64,000 nucleotides of DNA from Alphaproteobacteria bacterium (GCA_018823325.1 JAHJIJ010000027.1:62001-126000); one strand, 5' to 3'; counted from the stretch's first letter, positions 25,117 to 34,675 are shown. Made by a program: numbers and translations. Notes: generated by a model not told the origin, from the letters alone.

Positions 25117-26658
25117 ATGGTCACGGTGCGCATTTCAGACGACGCGCTGGCCATCGCCTGCGGCGCCGACGAGGTGGCCAATGCCTTTGCGCAGGCCGGC
25201 GCCACGGTCGAGCGCGTCTCAAGCTGGGGCATGCAGTGGCTGGAGCCGCTGGTCGAGATCGACGGCAAGGGCTTCGGACCCGCGACTCCGGACGATGTGG
25301 CCGCGATCCTCGACGGCAGTTCGCCGCTCGGCATCGGCGCGATTGCCGAACATCCGTTCATTGCCGGGCAGCAGCGCCTGACCTTCGCCCGTGCCGGCAA
25401 GACGCGTCCGACCGATCTCGCCGATTATGAGGCAACCGGCGGCTGGAAGGGCCTTGCCCGCGCCCGCGAGATCGGCGCCGAGGCGACCGTTGAGGAAGTT
25501 GTCGCATCCGGCCTGCGCGGTCGCGGCGGCGCGGGCTTCCCAACGGGTATCAAGTGGCGCACCGTCGCCGCTGCCGCAGCGGATCAGAAGTACATCGTCT
25601 GCAATGCCGACGAGGGCGACAGCGCGACCTTTGCCGACCGCATGCTCATGGAAGGCGATCCCTATTGTCTGATCGAGGGCATGGCGATCGCCGGCCTCGC
25701 GACCGGCGCCACCAGGGGCTACATCTACGTCCGTTCGGAATATCCGCACGCCATCGCCAAGCTCGAAGAAGCGATCCGTCGCAGCGCGCATCTCGTCGCG
25801 CCCTTCGTGCTGGAAGTCCGCGTCGGCGCCGGCGCTTATGTGTGCGGCGAGGAGACCTCGCTGCTCAACAGCCTTGAGGGCAAGCGCGGCGAAGTCCGGG
25901 CCAAGCCACCGATCCCGGCGCTGGTTGGCCTGTTCGGCAAGCCCACCATCGTCAACAATGTGCTCAGCCTCGCCGCCGTGCCCTATATCCTTGCTGAGGG
26001 CGCGAAGGCCTATGCCGACTACGGCATGGGGCGCTCGCGCGGTACGATGCCGATCCAGCTCGCCGGCAACATCAAGCATGGCGGGCTTTACGAGACTGCG
26101 TTCGGCATATCCCTCGGCCAACTCGTCAACGAGATCGGCGGCGGCACGGCCAGCGGCAAGCCGATCAAGGCCGTGCAGGTCGGCGGACCTCTCGGTGCTT
26201 ACCTCCACCCGGACCAGTTCGACATTCCGTTCGATTACGAGGCTTATGCTGCTGTCGATGCGCTGATCGGTCATGGCGGCATTACCGTGTTCGACGAGGA
26301 TGCCGACATGGCCGGCATGGCACGCTTCGCCATGGAATTCTGCGCGGCAGAAAGCTGCGGCAAATGCACACCCTGCCGGATCGGCTCGGTGCGCGGCAAG
26401 GAACTGATCGACCGAATCATGGCCCGCGTACCGCGCGAGCGCGATGCGCTCGAGGGCCTGCCCCAGATGCACAATGCCGTGAAGACGCCGCGCAGCCTGG
26501 AGGACGAGATCGTCCTGCTCGAGGATCTCTGCGAGACGATGAAGTTCGGCTCGCTCTGTGCCCTTGGCGGCTTCACGCCCTATCCGGTGTTGAGCGCCCT
26601 GAAGCACTGGCCCGAGGATTTCGGCGCCCGGCGCGCCGTTCCCGAGGCGGCTGAATGA
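25117..26658 (+). CDS. fdsB: NAD-dependent formate dehydrogenase beta subunit (diaphorase)
   Basis: NADH/FMN subunit, related to NuoF, which passes formate electrons to NAD+. The 513-residue product has an N-terminal thioredoxin-like extension (1-100), the glycine-rich FMN/NADH segment GRGGAGFP at 135-142, CNADEGD, and a C-terminal [4Fe-4S] site with Cys414, Cys417, Cys420 (ESCGKCTPC) and Cys481. ATG 25117 is 1 bp past the fdsG stop. Its stop overlaps mobA by 4 bp (ATGA). Domain order is that of FdsB, not of complex I NuoF, because of the N-terminal extension and the neighbours. Confidence 0.96.
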   Translation: MVTVRISDDALAIACGADEVANAFAQAGATVERVSSWGMQWLEPLVEIDGKGFGPATPDDVAAILDGSSPLGIGAIAEHPFIAGQQRLTFARAGKTRPTDLADYEATGGWKGLARAREIGAEATVEEVVASGLRGRGGAGFPTGIKWRTVAAAAADQKYIVCNADEGDSATFADRMLMEGDPYCLIEGMAIAGLATGATRGYIYVRSEYPHAIAKLEEAIRRSAHLVAPFVLEVRVGAGAYVCGEETSLLNSLEGKRGEVRAKPPIPALVGLFGKPTIVNNVLSLAAVPYILAEGAKAYADYGMGRSRGTMPIQLAGNIKHGGLYETAFGISLGQLVNEIGGGTASGKPIKAVQVGGPLGAYLHPDQFDIPFDYEAYAAVDALIGHGGITVFDEDADMAGMARFAMEFCAAESCGKCTPCRIGSVRGKELIDRIMARVPRERDALEGLPQMHNAVKTPRSLEDEIVLLEDLCETMKFGSLCALGGFTPYPVLSALKHWPEDFGARRAVPEAAE

Positions 26659-27221
26659 GCTGCTGCGTCGGCCTACTTCCCCTCGATCGCGCCGCCGTCC
26701 TTGGCGCCGTGATCGCTGGCGGCAAGTCGACGCGCTTCGGCAGTGACAAGGCCGTTGCGGAATATCATGGCCGCGCGCTCATCGATCATGCGATTGAGGC
26801 CGTCGCGGAGCACAGTGCGCAGACCATCGTCGTGGGACGCGACCATGGCGGGCTCCCCGGCATTCCGGACCAGCCCGCGCCGGACATGGGCCCGCTCGCC
26901 GGGGTCGCGGCCGCGTTGCTGGAAGCGCAGGCGCGCGGCTTCGCGGCAGTGCTGACTGCGCCGTGCGATGCCATCGCTCTGCCGCAGGACCTCTTGAAGC
27001 GCCTGTTTCCCTACCCAGCTTATGTAGAAAGCCTGCCGGTGATCGGCCTGTGGCCTGCCTCGGCAGCGGCCGACGCGCTGGCGATCCTCAAGGGCGATGG
27101 CGTCCACTCGATGAAGGCTTTTGTCGCCCGGATTTCTGCCCGCGCCGTGCAATTGCCGCGCGAACCTGTTAATATCAACACTGCTGCTGACCTGGAGAGA
27201 GTTGAACGTCATGGGCTATGA
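26655..27221 (+). CDS. mobA: Molybdenum cofactor guanylyltransferase
   Basis: Adds GMP to Mo-molybdopterin to make the bis-MGD cofactor needed by FdsA. The 188-residue product has the nucleotide-binding signature VIAGGKSTRFGSDKA near the N-terminus, DMGPLAGV, and the metal-site segment LTAPCDAI. The ending PVNINTAADLE is also typical of MobA. It is placed between fdsB and fdsA, overlapping both (4 bp and 11 bp), so cofactor maturation is translationally coupled to the apoenzyme. In most fds operons the accessory gene is only fdhD, at the end, so this position is unusual. Confidence 0.94.
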   Translation: MSCCVGLLPLDRAAVLGAVIAGGKSTRFGSDKAVAEYHGRALIDHAIEAVAEHSAQTIVVGRDHGGLPGIPDQPAPDMGPLAGVAAALLEAQARGFAAVLTAPCDAIALPQDLLKRLFPYPAYVESLPVIGLWPASAAADALAILKGDGVHSMKAFVARISARAVQLPREPVNINTAADLERVERHGL

Positions 27222-30066
27222 ACCTCAGGCCGATTTCGGCACGCCCGCTTCCACATCGGAAAAGCTGGTCACGCTGACCATTGACGGTCGCTCCGTCACC
27301 GTTCCGGAAGGCACGAGCGTTATGCGCGCTGCAGCCGAATGCGGCGGCGACATTCCAAAACTCTGCGCCACGGACAGCGTAAAGAGCTTCGGCTCCTGCC
27401 GCCTTTGCCTTGTCGAGGTCGACGGGATGCGCGGCACGCCGGCGTCCTGCACGACGCCGGTGATGGACGGCATGACCGTTCACACCCAGACCCCGCGCCT
27501 CCAGAAGCTGCGCAAGGGCGTGATGGAGCTCTACATCTCCGATCACCCGCTCGACTGCCTCACCTGCTCGGACAATGGCGACTGCGAGCTGCAGGACAAT
27601 GCCGCCGCCGTCGGCCTGCGCGATGTGCGCTATGGCTATAATGGCGACAATCATCTCGGCCTCGAGAAGGACACGTCCAACCCCTATTTCGATTTCGATC
27701 CCAGCAAGTGCATCGTCTGCTCGCGTTGCGTGCGCGCTTGCGATGAAGTGCAAGGCACGTTCGCGCTGACGATCGACGGGCGCGGCTTTGGCTCCAAGGT
27801 CTCGGCCGGTCTCGCGACCGACGATTTCCTGTCTTCCGAGTGCGTGTCCTGCGGCGCCTGCGTGCAGGCCTGCCCCACCGCAACGCTTCAGGAAAAGGCA
27901 ATGGTCGAGATCGGCAAGCCCGAACGCGCCGTCGTCACCACCTGCGCTTATTGCGGCGTCGGCTGCACCTTCCGCGCGGAAATGCGCGGCGAGCAGCTCG
28001 TGCGCATGGTGCCCTGGAAGGACGGCAAGGCCAATCGCGGCCATAGCTGCGTCAAGGGCCGCTTCGCATGGGGCTATGCCAACCATCAGGACCGCATCAC
28101 CCAGCCGATGATCCGCAAGAATGTGGATGATCCCTGGCAGGTCGTGAGCTGGGACGAAGCGATTTCCTATGCAGCATCCGAGCTGAAGCGCATCAAGGCG
28201 CAGCATGGCGCTCGCGCGTTGGGCGGCATCACATCCTCGCGCTGCACCAATGAGGAAACCTTCCTCGTCCAGAAGCTGATCCGCGCTGGCTTCGGCGCCA
28301 ACAATGTCGACACCTGTGCCCGCGTCTGCCACTCGCCGACCGGCTACGGCCTCAAGACGACGTTCGGCACGTCCGCCGGCACGCAGGATTTCGACAGCGT
28401 GATGGACAGCGACGTGATCCTGATCATCGGCGCCAACCCCACCGACGGCCACCCCGTCTTCGCCAGCCGCATGAAGCGCCGGCTGCGTCAGGGCGCCAAG
28501 CTGATCGTCATCGATCCGCGCCGTACGGACATGGTCAAGTCGCCGCACATCGAGGCACAGCACCATCTGGCGCTGCAGCCCGGCACCAATGTCGCCGTGC
28601 TCACCGCCATGGCCCACGTCATCGTTACCGAAGGTCTCGCCGACGAAGCGTTCATCCGTGAGCGCTGCGACTGGGACGAGTATCAGGATTGGGCCGCTTT
28701 CGTTTCTCAGGAGCGCAACAGCCCCGAGACGCTTGAGCCCGTCACCCGCGTGCCCGCCGAAGAACTGCGCGGCGCAGCGCGTTTGTTCGCCACCGGCGGC
28801 AATGGCGCCATCTATTATGGCCTCGGCGTCACCGAGCACAGCCAGGGCAGCTCCACCGTCATGGCGATCGCCAACCTCGCGATGGTGACCGGCAATATCG
28901 GCCGACGCGGCGTGGGCGTGAACCCGCTGCGTGGACAGAACAATGTGCAGGGTGCCTGCGACATGGGCAGCTTCCCGCACGAGCTCTCGGGCTATCGCCA
29001 CATCAGCGACGTGGAAACGCGCAAGCTATTCGAGGCAGATTGGGGCGTAACGCTCGATTCAGAGCCGGGCCTGCGCATCCCGAACATGCTGGACGCCGCG
29101 CTCGATGGCTCGTTCCGCGCCATCTACATCCAGGGTGAGGACATTCTCCAGTCCGACCCCAACACCCATCATGTCGCGGCGGGCCTCAAGGCGATGGAAT
29201 GCGTGATCGTGCAGGATCTCTTCCTGAACGAAACCGCGAACTACGCGCATATCTTCCTGCCCGGTTCCACCTTCCTCGAGAAGGACGGCACCTTCACCAA
29301 TGCCGAACGGCGCATCCAGCCCGTCCGCAAGGTGATGGAGCCGGCCAATGGCTATGCGGATTGGGAAGTCACCCAGCTGCTCGCCAATGCGCTGGATCTT
29401 GGCTGGACCTACACGCATCCCAGCCAGATTCTTGACGAGATCGCGCGTCTCACGCCTTCCTTTGCCGGTGTCTCCTGGCCTCGCCTGGAGCGCGAAGGCT
29501 CGCTGCAGTGGCCGGTCAAGGACGAAACGCATGAGGGTTCGCCCATCATGCACGTCGATGGTTTCGTGCGCGGCAAGGGCAAGTTCGTGGTCACCGATTA
29601 TGTGCCGACCGACGAAAAGACCGGCCCGCGCTTCCCACTGCTGCTCACCACCGGCCGCATCCTCAGCCAGTATAATGTCGGCGCGCAGACCCGGCGTACC
29701 GGCAACACGGCGTGGCATCCGGAGGATCTGCTGGAAATCCATCCCACCGATGCCGAGAATCGCGGCCTCAAGGATGGCGACTGGGTGAAGCTTTCCAGCC
29801 GCACGGGCGAGACGACGCTGCGGGCAACGATCACCGAGCGCGTGGCACCGGGCGTGGTGTACACCACCTTCCACCACCCCGCGACGCAGGCCAATGTCGT
29901 CACGACCGAATATTCGGACTGGGCCACCAATTGTCCCGAGTACAAGGTCACGGCTGTGCAGATCACCCCGTCCAACGGCCCGACCGACTGGCAGGAGGAC
30001 TATAACAGCTGGTCGGAGCGCTCGCGGCGCATCGTGGCCAATCTCACGGCCGAAGCGGCGGAGTAA
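27211..30066 (+). CDS. fdsA: NAD-dependent formate dehydrogenase alpha subunit
   Basis: Catalytic subunit that oxidises formate to CO2 at a bis-MGD molybdenum site. The 951-residue product has an N-terminal [2Fe-2S] ferredoxin-like domain (Cys44, 52, 63, 66, 80), a histidine/cysteine cluster region (HPLDCLTCSDNGDC), two [4Fe-4S] sites (CIVCSRCVRAC; CVSCGACVQAC), a further CAYCGVGC cluster, and the active site Cys373-His374 in ARVCHSPTGYG. The C-terminal cofactor-cap domain has LLTTGRILSQYN. A cysteine rather than selenocysteine is used. ATG 27211 overlaps the end of mobA by 11 nt; other in-frame starts upstream lie within mobA. Confidence 0.97.
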   Translation: MGYEPQADFGTPASTSEKLVTLTIDGRSVTVPEGTSVMRAAAECGGDIPKLCATDSVKSFGSCRLCLVEVDGMRGTPASCTTPVMDGMTVHTQTPRLQKLRKGVMELYISDHPLDCLTCSDNGDCELQDNAAAVGLRDVRYGYNGDNHLGLEKDTSNPYFDFDPSKCIVCSRCVRACDEVQGTFALTIDGRGFGSKVSAGLATDDFLSSECVSCGACVQACPTATLQEKAMVEIGKPERAVVTTCAYCGVGCTFRAEMRGEQLVRMVPWKDGKANRGHSCVKGRFAWGYANHQDRITQPMIRKNVDDPWQVVSWDEAISYAASELKRIKAQHGARALGGITSSRCTNEETFLVQKLIRAGFGANNVDTCARVCHSPTGYGLKTTFGTSAGTQDFDSVMDSDVILIIGANPTDGHPVFASRMKRRLRQGAKLIVIDPRRTDMVKSPHIEAQHHLALQPGTNVAVLTAMAHVIVTEGLADEAFIRERCDWDEYQDWAAFVSQERNSPETLEPVTRVPAEELRGAARLFATGGNGAIYYGLGVTEHSQGSSTVMAIANLAMVTGNIGRRGVGVNPLRGQNNVQGACDMGSFPHELSGYRHISDVETRKLFEADWGVTLDSEPGLRIPNMLDAALDGSFRAIYIQGEDILQSDPNTHHVAAGLKAMECVIVQDLFLNETANYAHIFLPGSTFLEKDGTFTNAERRIQPVRKVMEPANGYADWEVTQLLANALDLGWTYTHPSQILDEIARLTPSFAGVSWPRLEREGSLQWPVKDETHEGSPIMHVDGFVRGKGKFVVTDYVPTDEKTGPRFPLLLTTGRILSQYNVGAQTRRTGNTAWHPEDLLEIHPTDAENRGLKDGDWVKLSSRTGETTLRATITERVAPGVVYTTFHHPATQANVVTTEYSDWATNCPEYKVTAVQITPSNGPTDWQEDYNSWSERSRRIVANLTAEAAE

Positions 30067-30072
30067 GCGATC

Positions 30073-30348
30073 ATGGAAGCAAGCCGCCTCATTTACATGG
30101 CCAACCAGATCGCCCGCAATTTCGCGCCCATGGGCGTGGAGCAGGCGGCGCTGGCCACTGCCGACCACATCAAGATGTATTGGGACCCGCGCATGATTGC
30201 CGGGATCAGGGCGGCTGATGCTGCCGAGCTCACGCCCGTCGCAGCCCATGCCATCAGGCTGGTGGACGGCCCGGTCCCTCACATGACCCGCGCGACCGAG
30301 TTTGCGGGTGCTCACGCAGATGGCGCGGCTCATAACGACGCCGGCTGA
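30073..30348 (+). CDS. fdsD: NAD-dependent formate dehydrogenase delta subunit
   Basis: Small protein needed for assembly or stability of the Fds enzyme. The 91-residue product matches FdsD: a short N-terminal helix with LIYMANQIARNFAPMG, then HIKMYWDPRM, the hallmark stretch, and an alanine-rich helix with LTPVAAHAI. It has no cysteines of its own for cofactors. It starts 6 bp after fdsA and overlaps the proposed fdhD start by 29 bp. Confidence 0.93.
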   Translation: MEASRLIYMANQIARNFAPMGVEQAALATADHIKMYWDPRMIAGIRAADAAELTPVAAHAIRLVDGPVPHMTRATEFAGAHADGAAHNDAG

Positions 30349-31108
30349 GCTGGTCGCCATCCGGCCGGACGGCTCCACCCGTCCGGTCTCGCGCCCCTTC
30401 GCGCCCGAAGTCCCGGTGGCGCTGGAATATAACGGCCTGTCCTATGCCGTGATGATGGCGAGTCCCTTTAGTCTGGAGGACTTCGTCACCGGCTTTGCCT
30501 TGACAGAGGGGCTCGCCCCGCAAGCAGATCATGTCACCGGCATCGACATCGTCGAGACCGATCTGGGCTGGATTGCCCGCGCCACCATTACGTCGCTCGC
30601 CCTCGAAAAGCTCCAGGAGCGCGTGCGCACCCGTGTCGCCGAATCAAGCTGCGGGCTTTGCGGCATCGATAATCTGGAGGCGGTTGCGCGCCCCCTCCCC
30701 CCGGTTCAGTCCCATGGGCCTCTCGATCCAACCGCAATCTTTACGGCGCTGGCGGGCTTGCGCGACCACCAGCCGGGGAATCGCGCCACCGGAGGCATGC
30801 ATGCCGCGGCGTTTGTCGGGCCGGATGGCAGCATCGAGCTGGCGAGGGAAGATGTTGGGCGGCACAATGCACTCGACAAGCTGGTTGGCGCGATGGCCCG
30901 GGCCGGGCTAGACCCAGCGCAGGGTTTCATCCTCTCGACAGCGCGATGCAGCTACGAGATCGTCGAAAAGGCCGTTCGTGCCGGAGCAACCACGCTCGTA
31001 ACCATCTCGGTGCCAACAAGCATGGCCGCAGCCCGCGCGCAGACCGCGGGCCTCTCGCTCTATGCACTCGCCAGACCTGACGAAGTTCTCCGCGTCACAC
31101 CCGCCTGA
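30320..31108 (+). CDS. fdhD: Formate dehydrogenase accessory sulfurtransferase
   Basis: Transfers sulfur from a cysteine desulfurase to the molybdenum cofactor, which is needed for formate dehydrogenase activity. The 262-residue product from ATG 30320 has the sulfur-relay pair Cys111 and Cys114 (SSCGLCG), the GGMHAAAF segment, and the cofactor-binding EDVGRHNALDKL stretch. A TTG at 30302 would add six residues. It is the last gene of the operon and is followed at 30 bp by a strong hairpin. Confidence 0.95.
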   Translation: MARLITTPAELVAIRPDGSTRPVSRPFAPEVPVALEYNGLSYAVMMASPFSLEDFVTGFALTEGLAPQADHVTGIDIVETDLGWIARATITSLALEKLQERVRTRVAESSCGLCGIDNLEAVARPLPPVQSHGPLDPTAIFTALAGLRDHQPGNRATGGMHAAAFVGPDGSIELAREDVGRHNALDKLVGAMARAGLDPAQGFILSTARCSYEIVEKAVRAGATTLVTISVPTSMAAARAQTAGLSLYALARPDEVLRVTPA

Positions 31109-31137
31109 AACGGGCAACCCCGAAACACCCTTGAACC

Positions 31138-31165
31138 CACCGCCGCCCGTTGTCGGGCGGCGGTG
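31138..31165. terminator. Strong hairpin between convergent fdhD and the MFS gene
   Basis: Perfect 12-bp GC stem (31138-31149 with 31154-31165) and a TTGT tetraloop in the 62-bp gap between convergent genes. It probably serves both strands. No T-run is present on either side. Confidence 0.65.
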
Positions 31166-31170
31166 CGCGA

Positions 31171-32514
31171 CTAAGCCTTTGCCTCAGCCATGGCGACAGC
31201 ATCGCCATCGCGCATCGGCAGCCAGAGCAGCATGAAGATCGCGCAGACCGAACCAAGGCTCATGAGCAGCGAGACGGTCAGCAATTCGCCCTTGCCGAGC
31301 GTGTCGAACAGCAAGCCCGCGACGATCGGCGAACCCGCCGCGCCTGCCCGGCCGACGCCCAGCACGAAGCCGGTGCCGGTCGCCCGCGCATAAGCAGGGA
31401 AGCCGCGCGCAAAGGCCGCGTAGAAGCCTACAATCGCTGCATTGAGGAAGAACATCGAGAGGAACGTGGCAACGCGCCACGCGCCCAGATCGCCATGCCC
31501 CATGCCGAACCAGGCAACGGCAGCTACACCAAGGATCATCATCGCGATGGTCGGACCCTTGATGTCCCATTTCTTCAGGAGGAAGCCGAAGAGGCCGCCG
31601 CCAATGGCGCCGCCGATATTGGCCCAGGTCAGCGTGCTTGCTGCATCGGCCTGCGAGAAGCCGGAATCAGCAACGATCTGCACTGCGAACTTCAGGATGT
31701 AGTAGAAGGTGAGCGTGTGGAACATGTAGCCGAAGGCCAGGAGCCACGTGACCTTGCGCAATCCCGGCTTGGAGAGAATGTCCGTAACCTTGGGCTGTGG
31801 CCCTTCGGTGCGGAGAGGCGGAAGCGCCTCGACCGTCCGCTTGCGCAGCGCGCGCAGAGAACGATTGACCTTCTCGATCACGTTCGCAGGGCGCCGTGCC
31901 GCATAAAATGCCGGCGTCTCCGGCACGAGGAAATAAACGAGCGGGATCATGATCGCCGTCACGACGGCACCGAACAGGAAAACGGCGCGCCAGTCATAGT
32001 CGACGAGCAGCCAGGTTTGCGCCGCAAATCCACCAACCACGCCGCCAATCGGGTAGCCGATGACATAGAGAGCCATGGCCAGACTGCGCGATGACTTGTT
32101 GGTCGATTCCGCCGTCACGGCGTTCGTCGCCGCCAGCATGCCGCCGATTCCCAGCCCGGTAAGGAAACGCCAAAGGGTGAGCACCGTCACGCCTGTCGCA
32201 GCATGTGCGAGATACATGCCGATCGTCATGACCACGAGGCACATCAGCATGGCAGGTTTCCGGCCGATGCGGTCAGCAACGCCACCCAGAATGACCGAGC
32301 CGAAGCCCATGCCCACCAGCTCGGCAGAGAGAACCAGTCCCAGAGCCGCGCGCGGAATGCCCCATTCCGCCGTGATTCCCGGTGCAGCAAAAGCGCTGGA
32401 CAGCACATCGAAGCCATCCAGGGCATTGAGCAGAATCATGAGGATGACGACAATCCACTGCCGCCAGGACATCGGCGATTCGTTTATGATCTCGATTGGA
32501 TCGGACGATGACAT
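31171..32514 (-). CDS. MFS transporter, aromatic acid:H+ symporter (AAHS) type
   Basis: Twelve-segment permease, likely importing an aromatic acid. The 447-residue product has the AAHS-type first-helix motif LDGFDVL (compare DGFD in PcaK-like carriers), the MFS loop motif GGVADRIGRKPAM between helices 2 and 3, and a central cytoplasmic loop. It lies 56 bp downstream of the MarR gene on the same strand, so it is probably under its control. Its position across from the lignostilbene dioxygenase suggests a lignin-derived aromatic substrate. The exact substrate cannot be read from sequence. Confidence 0.85.
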   Translation of the reverse strand: MSSSDPIEIINESPMSWRQWIVVILMILLNALDGFDVLSSAFAAPGITAEWGIPRAALGLVLSAELVGMGFGSVILGGVADRIGRKPAMLMCLVVMTIGMYLAHAATGVTVLTLWRFLTGLGIGGMLAATNAVTAESTNKSSRSLAMALYVIGYPIGGVVGGFAAQTWLLVDYDWRAVFLFGAVVTAIMIPLVYFLVPETPAFYAARRPANVIEKVNRSLRALRKRTVEALPPLRTEGPQPKVTDILSKPGLRKVTWLLAFGYMFHTLTFYYILKFAVQIVADSGFSQADAASTLTWANIGGAIGGGLFGFLLKKWDIKGPTIAMMILGVAAVAWFGMGHGDLGAWRVATFLSMFFLNAAIVGFYAAFARGFPAYARATGTGFVLGVGRAGAAGSPIVAGLLFDTLGKGELLTVSLLMSLGSVCAIFMLLWLPMRDGDAVAMAEAKA

Positions 32515-32570
32515 GTGATGGTTACCCCTCCAGGCAGTGGACCGCGCATCGGCGATCTCACGGGCCGAAT

Positions 32571-33080
32571 CTATTCGTGAATACGGCGCAAAAGTTCGAT
32601 GAGCAATGTGGCTTCTCGTTTGGTGAAACGAGATTTAAGCCATTGCTCATGCTCGTCGATACACCGCCGTGCCTCGATGAGCGCGTCCTGCCCGTCTGCG
32701 GTCAGAGTCAGCGTTTGCCGGCGACGATCCAGCGTCGAGGCACCGCGCACCAGCAGCCCGCGCGCCTCAAGACGGTTGATGATCGCCATGGTCGTGGCGC
32801 GGTCCATCTGCAGGCGCCTGCCGATATCGGCCTGGGCGATGTGCGGATGGTCGTTGATCAGCCAAAGGACCGACACCATCTTCTGCGTCAAGCCCAGTTC
32901 GGAGAACGTCTCGGTGAAGTGCCGATATGCCGCGCCATGGGCGAGACGGATGTGAAAACCGATGATGTCATCGATCGCGCCGATGCCCTCATCCTCAAGA
33001 TCGGACGTGGCTTTCCCGACCGAAGCCGTTCCTCCACCTTTCTGTGCCTGAAGAGGACGTTGCCGTTCGCGTGCTTCCAA
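32571..33080 (-). CDS. MarR family transcriptional regulator
   Basis: Ligand-responsive repressor, probably of the adjacent transporter and the divergent dioxygenase operon. The 169-residue product has the MarR winged helix: AQADIGRRLQMDRATTMAIINRLEARGLL as recognition region (helix plus turn), then the wing STLDRRRQTLTLTADG. Start: TTG 33080, with GGGGGA upstream; no ATG is available upstream of the conserved region, and GTG 33020 is the alternative. The 102-bp gap to the dioxygenase gene contains a short inverted repeat. MarR proteins often sense phenolic compounds, which fits the context. Confidence 0.88.
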   Translation of the reverse strand: MEARERQRPLQAQKGGGTASVGKATSDLEDEGIGAIDDIIGFHIRLAHGAAYRHFTETFSELGLTQKMVSVLWLINDHPHIAQADIGRRLQMDRATTMAIINRLEARGLLVRGASTLDRRRQTLTLTADGQDALIEARRCIDEHEQWLKSRFTKREATLLIELLRRIHE

Positions 33081-33147
33081 AATCTTTCCCCCAGGAACCC
33101 TAGCGGTTCACCGATCGACCCGGCACAAGGAATTGCCGAATTCGTAA

Positions 33148-33158
33148 GTATAGCATAC
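33148..33158. promoter_or_regulatory. Short inverted repeat in the marR-dioxygenase gap
   Basis: GTATAGCATAC: four-base arms GTAT/ATAC around AGC, 25 bp before the dioxygenase ATG and within the shared promoter region. A candidate MarR half-site pair or part of a -10 region; the arms are short and this could be chance. Confidence 0.3.
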
Positions 33159-33182
33159 AAACCTCAGTGAGAGGAGCAAGCC

Positions 33183-34661
33183 ATGGCCCAATTCCCTAAT
33201 ACCCCTGCGTTCACGGGTTTCAACAGTCCGTCACGCATCGAATGCGACATTCCCAACCTCGTTCACGAAGGCACGATTCCGCCTGAACTCAACGGGGCTT
33301 TCTTCCGCGTCCAGCCTGACCCGCAGTTCCCGCCGCGGCTGGGGGACGACATCAGCTTCAACGGCGATGGTATGATCACGCGCTTTCACATCCATGATGG
33401 TCAATGCGACATCAAGCAGCGCTGGGCCAAGACGGACAAATGGAAGCTCGAGAACGAGGCCGGCAAGGCCCTGTTCGGCGCCTATCGCAATCCGCTTACG
33501 GACGATGAATCAGTCAAGGGGCAGTACCGCTCAACCGCGAACACCAACGCGTTCGTGTTCGCCGGCAAGCTCTGGGCGATGAAGGAGGACAGCCCCTCCC
33601 TCGTCATGGAGCCGGACACGATGGAGACCATCGGCTTCGAGAAGTTCGGCGGCAAGATGACTGGCCAGACCTTCACCGCCCATCCGAAGATCGACCCCGA
33701 GACCGGCAACATGGTCGCGATCGGCTATGCCGCCAGCGGCCTGTGCACTGACGATGTCTGCCTCTACGAGGTCAATCCGGAAGGCGAGCTTGTCCGCGAA
33801 TTGTGGTTCAAGGCGCCCTATTACTGCATGATGCACGATTTCGGCGTCACCAAGGACTATCTGGTGCTGCACATCGTGCCCTCTATCGGCAGCTGGGAGC
33901 GCCTGGAGAAGGGTCTGCCGCATTTCGGCTTCGATACCACCCTGCCCGTCTATCTCGGCATCATTCCCCGCCGGGACGATGTGAAGCAGGAGGATATCCG
34001 CTGGTTCAAGCGCGACAACTGCTTCGCGAGCCATGTCATGAACGCGTTCCAGGAAGGCACGAAGGTTCACATCGACGTGCCGGAGGCGGAGAACAACATG
34101 TTCCCCTTCTTCCCGGACGTGCACGGCGCGCCGTTCAATCCGCAGCAGGCGATGAGCCGTCTCACGCGCTGGACCGTGGACATGGCGTCCAACAGCGATG
34201 AGTTCGACAGCGTCACCCGCCTGACCGAGACGTCCGGCGAATTCCCGCGCATCGACGATCGCTTCACCGGCCTGCCCTACCGCTATGGCTGGATGCTCGA
34301 GATGGACATGAAGCGGCCGGTCGAGCTCAAGGGCGGCAGTGCCGGCGGTTTCCTGATGAACTGCCTGTTCCTGATCGATCATCAGACCGGCAAGGAGCAG
34401 CATTGGTGGTGCGGCCCCACCTCGTCGCTTCAGGAGCCGGCCTTCATCCCCCGCTCCAAGGATGCGCCGGAAGGCGACGGCTGGATCGTGCAGGTCTGCA
34501 ATCGCCTGGCCGATCACAAGAGCGACCTGCTGATCTTCGAAGCGCTGGACATCGAGAAGGGGCCGGTCGCGACGATCCACATCCCCTTCGCGCTGCGCTT
34601 TGGCCTCCATGGCAACTGGGCCAATGCCGAGGACATCGGGCTGGAGCGCGAAGCCGCCTGA
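33183..34661 (+). CDS. lsdA: Lignostilbene alpha,beta-dioxygenase (carotenoid oxygenase family)
   Basis: Non-heme iron enzyme that cleaves the central double bond of hydroxylated stilbenes to two aldehydes; lignostilbene gives two vanillins. The 492-residue product has the four iron-ligand histidines His167 (TAHPK), His218 (MMHDFG), His284 (ASHVMN) and His476 (GLHGNW). Phe59, Tyr101 and Lys134 fall at the positions reported for substrate binding in the NOV1/LsdA enzymes (from memory). The match in numbering over the full length argues for a true lignostilbene dioxygenase rather than a carotenoid cleaver. GAGGAG precedes ATG 33183. It is divergent from marR and heads a plus-strand run with the DUF3237 and luciferase-like genes. 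Which Lsd paralogue it is cannot be settled here. Confidence 0.9.
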   Translation: MAQFPNTPAFTGFNSPSRIECDIPNLVHEGTIPPELNGAFFRVQPDPQFPPRLGDDISFNGDGMITRFHIHDGQCDIKQRWAKTDKWKLENEAGKALFGAYRNPLTDDESVKGQYRSTANTNAFVFAGKLWAMKEDSPSLVMEPDTMETIGFEKFGGKMTGQTFTAHPKIDPETGNMVAIGYAASGLCTDDVCLYEVNPEGELVRELWFKAPYYCMMHDFGVTKDYLVLHIVPSIGSWERLEKGLPHFGFDTTLPVYLGIIPRRDDVKQEDIRWFKRDNCFASHVMNAFQEGTKVHIDVPEAENNMFPFFPDVHGAPFNPQQAMSRLTRWTVDMASNSDEFDSVTRLTETSGEFPRIDDRFTGLPYRYGWMLEMDMKRPVELKGGSAGGFLMNCLFLIDHQTGKEQHWWCGPTSSLQEPAFIPRSKDAPEGDGWIVQVCNRLADHKSDLLIFEALDIEKGPVATIHIPFALRFGLHGNWANAEDIGLEREAA

Positions 34662-34675
34662 TCCGAACAACGCGA

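Noticed and set aside
27175-29001. 608-codon minus-strand frame opposite fdsA
   Set aside because: Shadow of fdsA; no recognisable domain, while the plus strand encodes all expected cofactor sites.
33133-33159. Standard -35/-10 pair before the dioxygenase
   Set aside because: TTGCCG and the nearest TATA-like hexamers have spacers of 10 or 15 bp, so no convincing promoter could be set.
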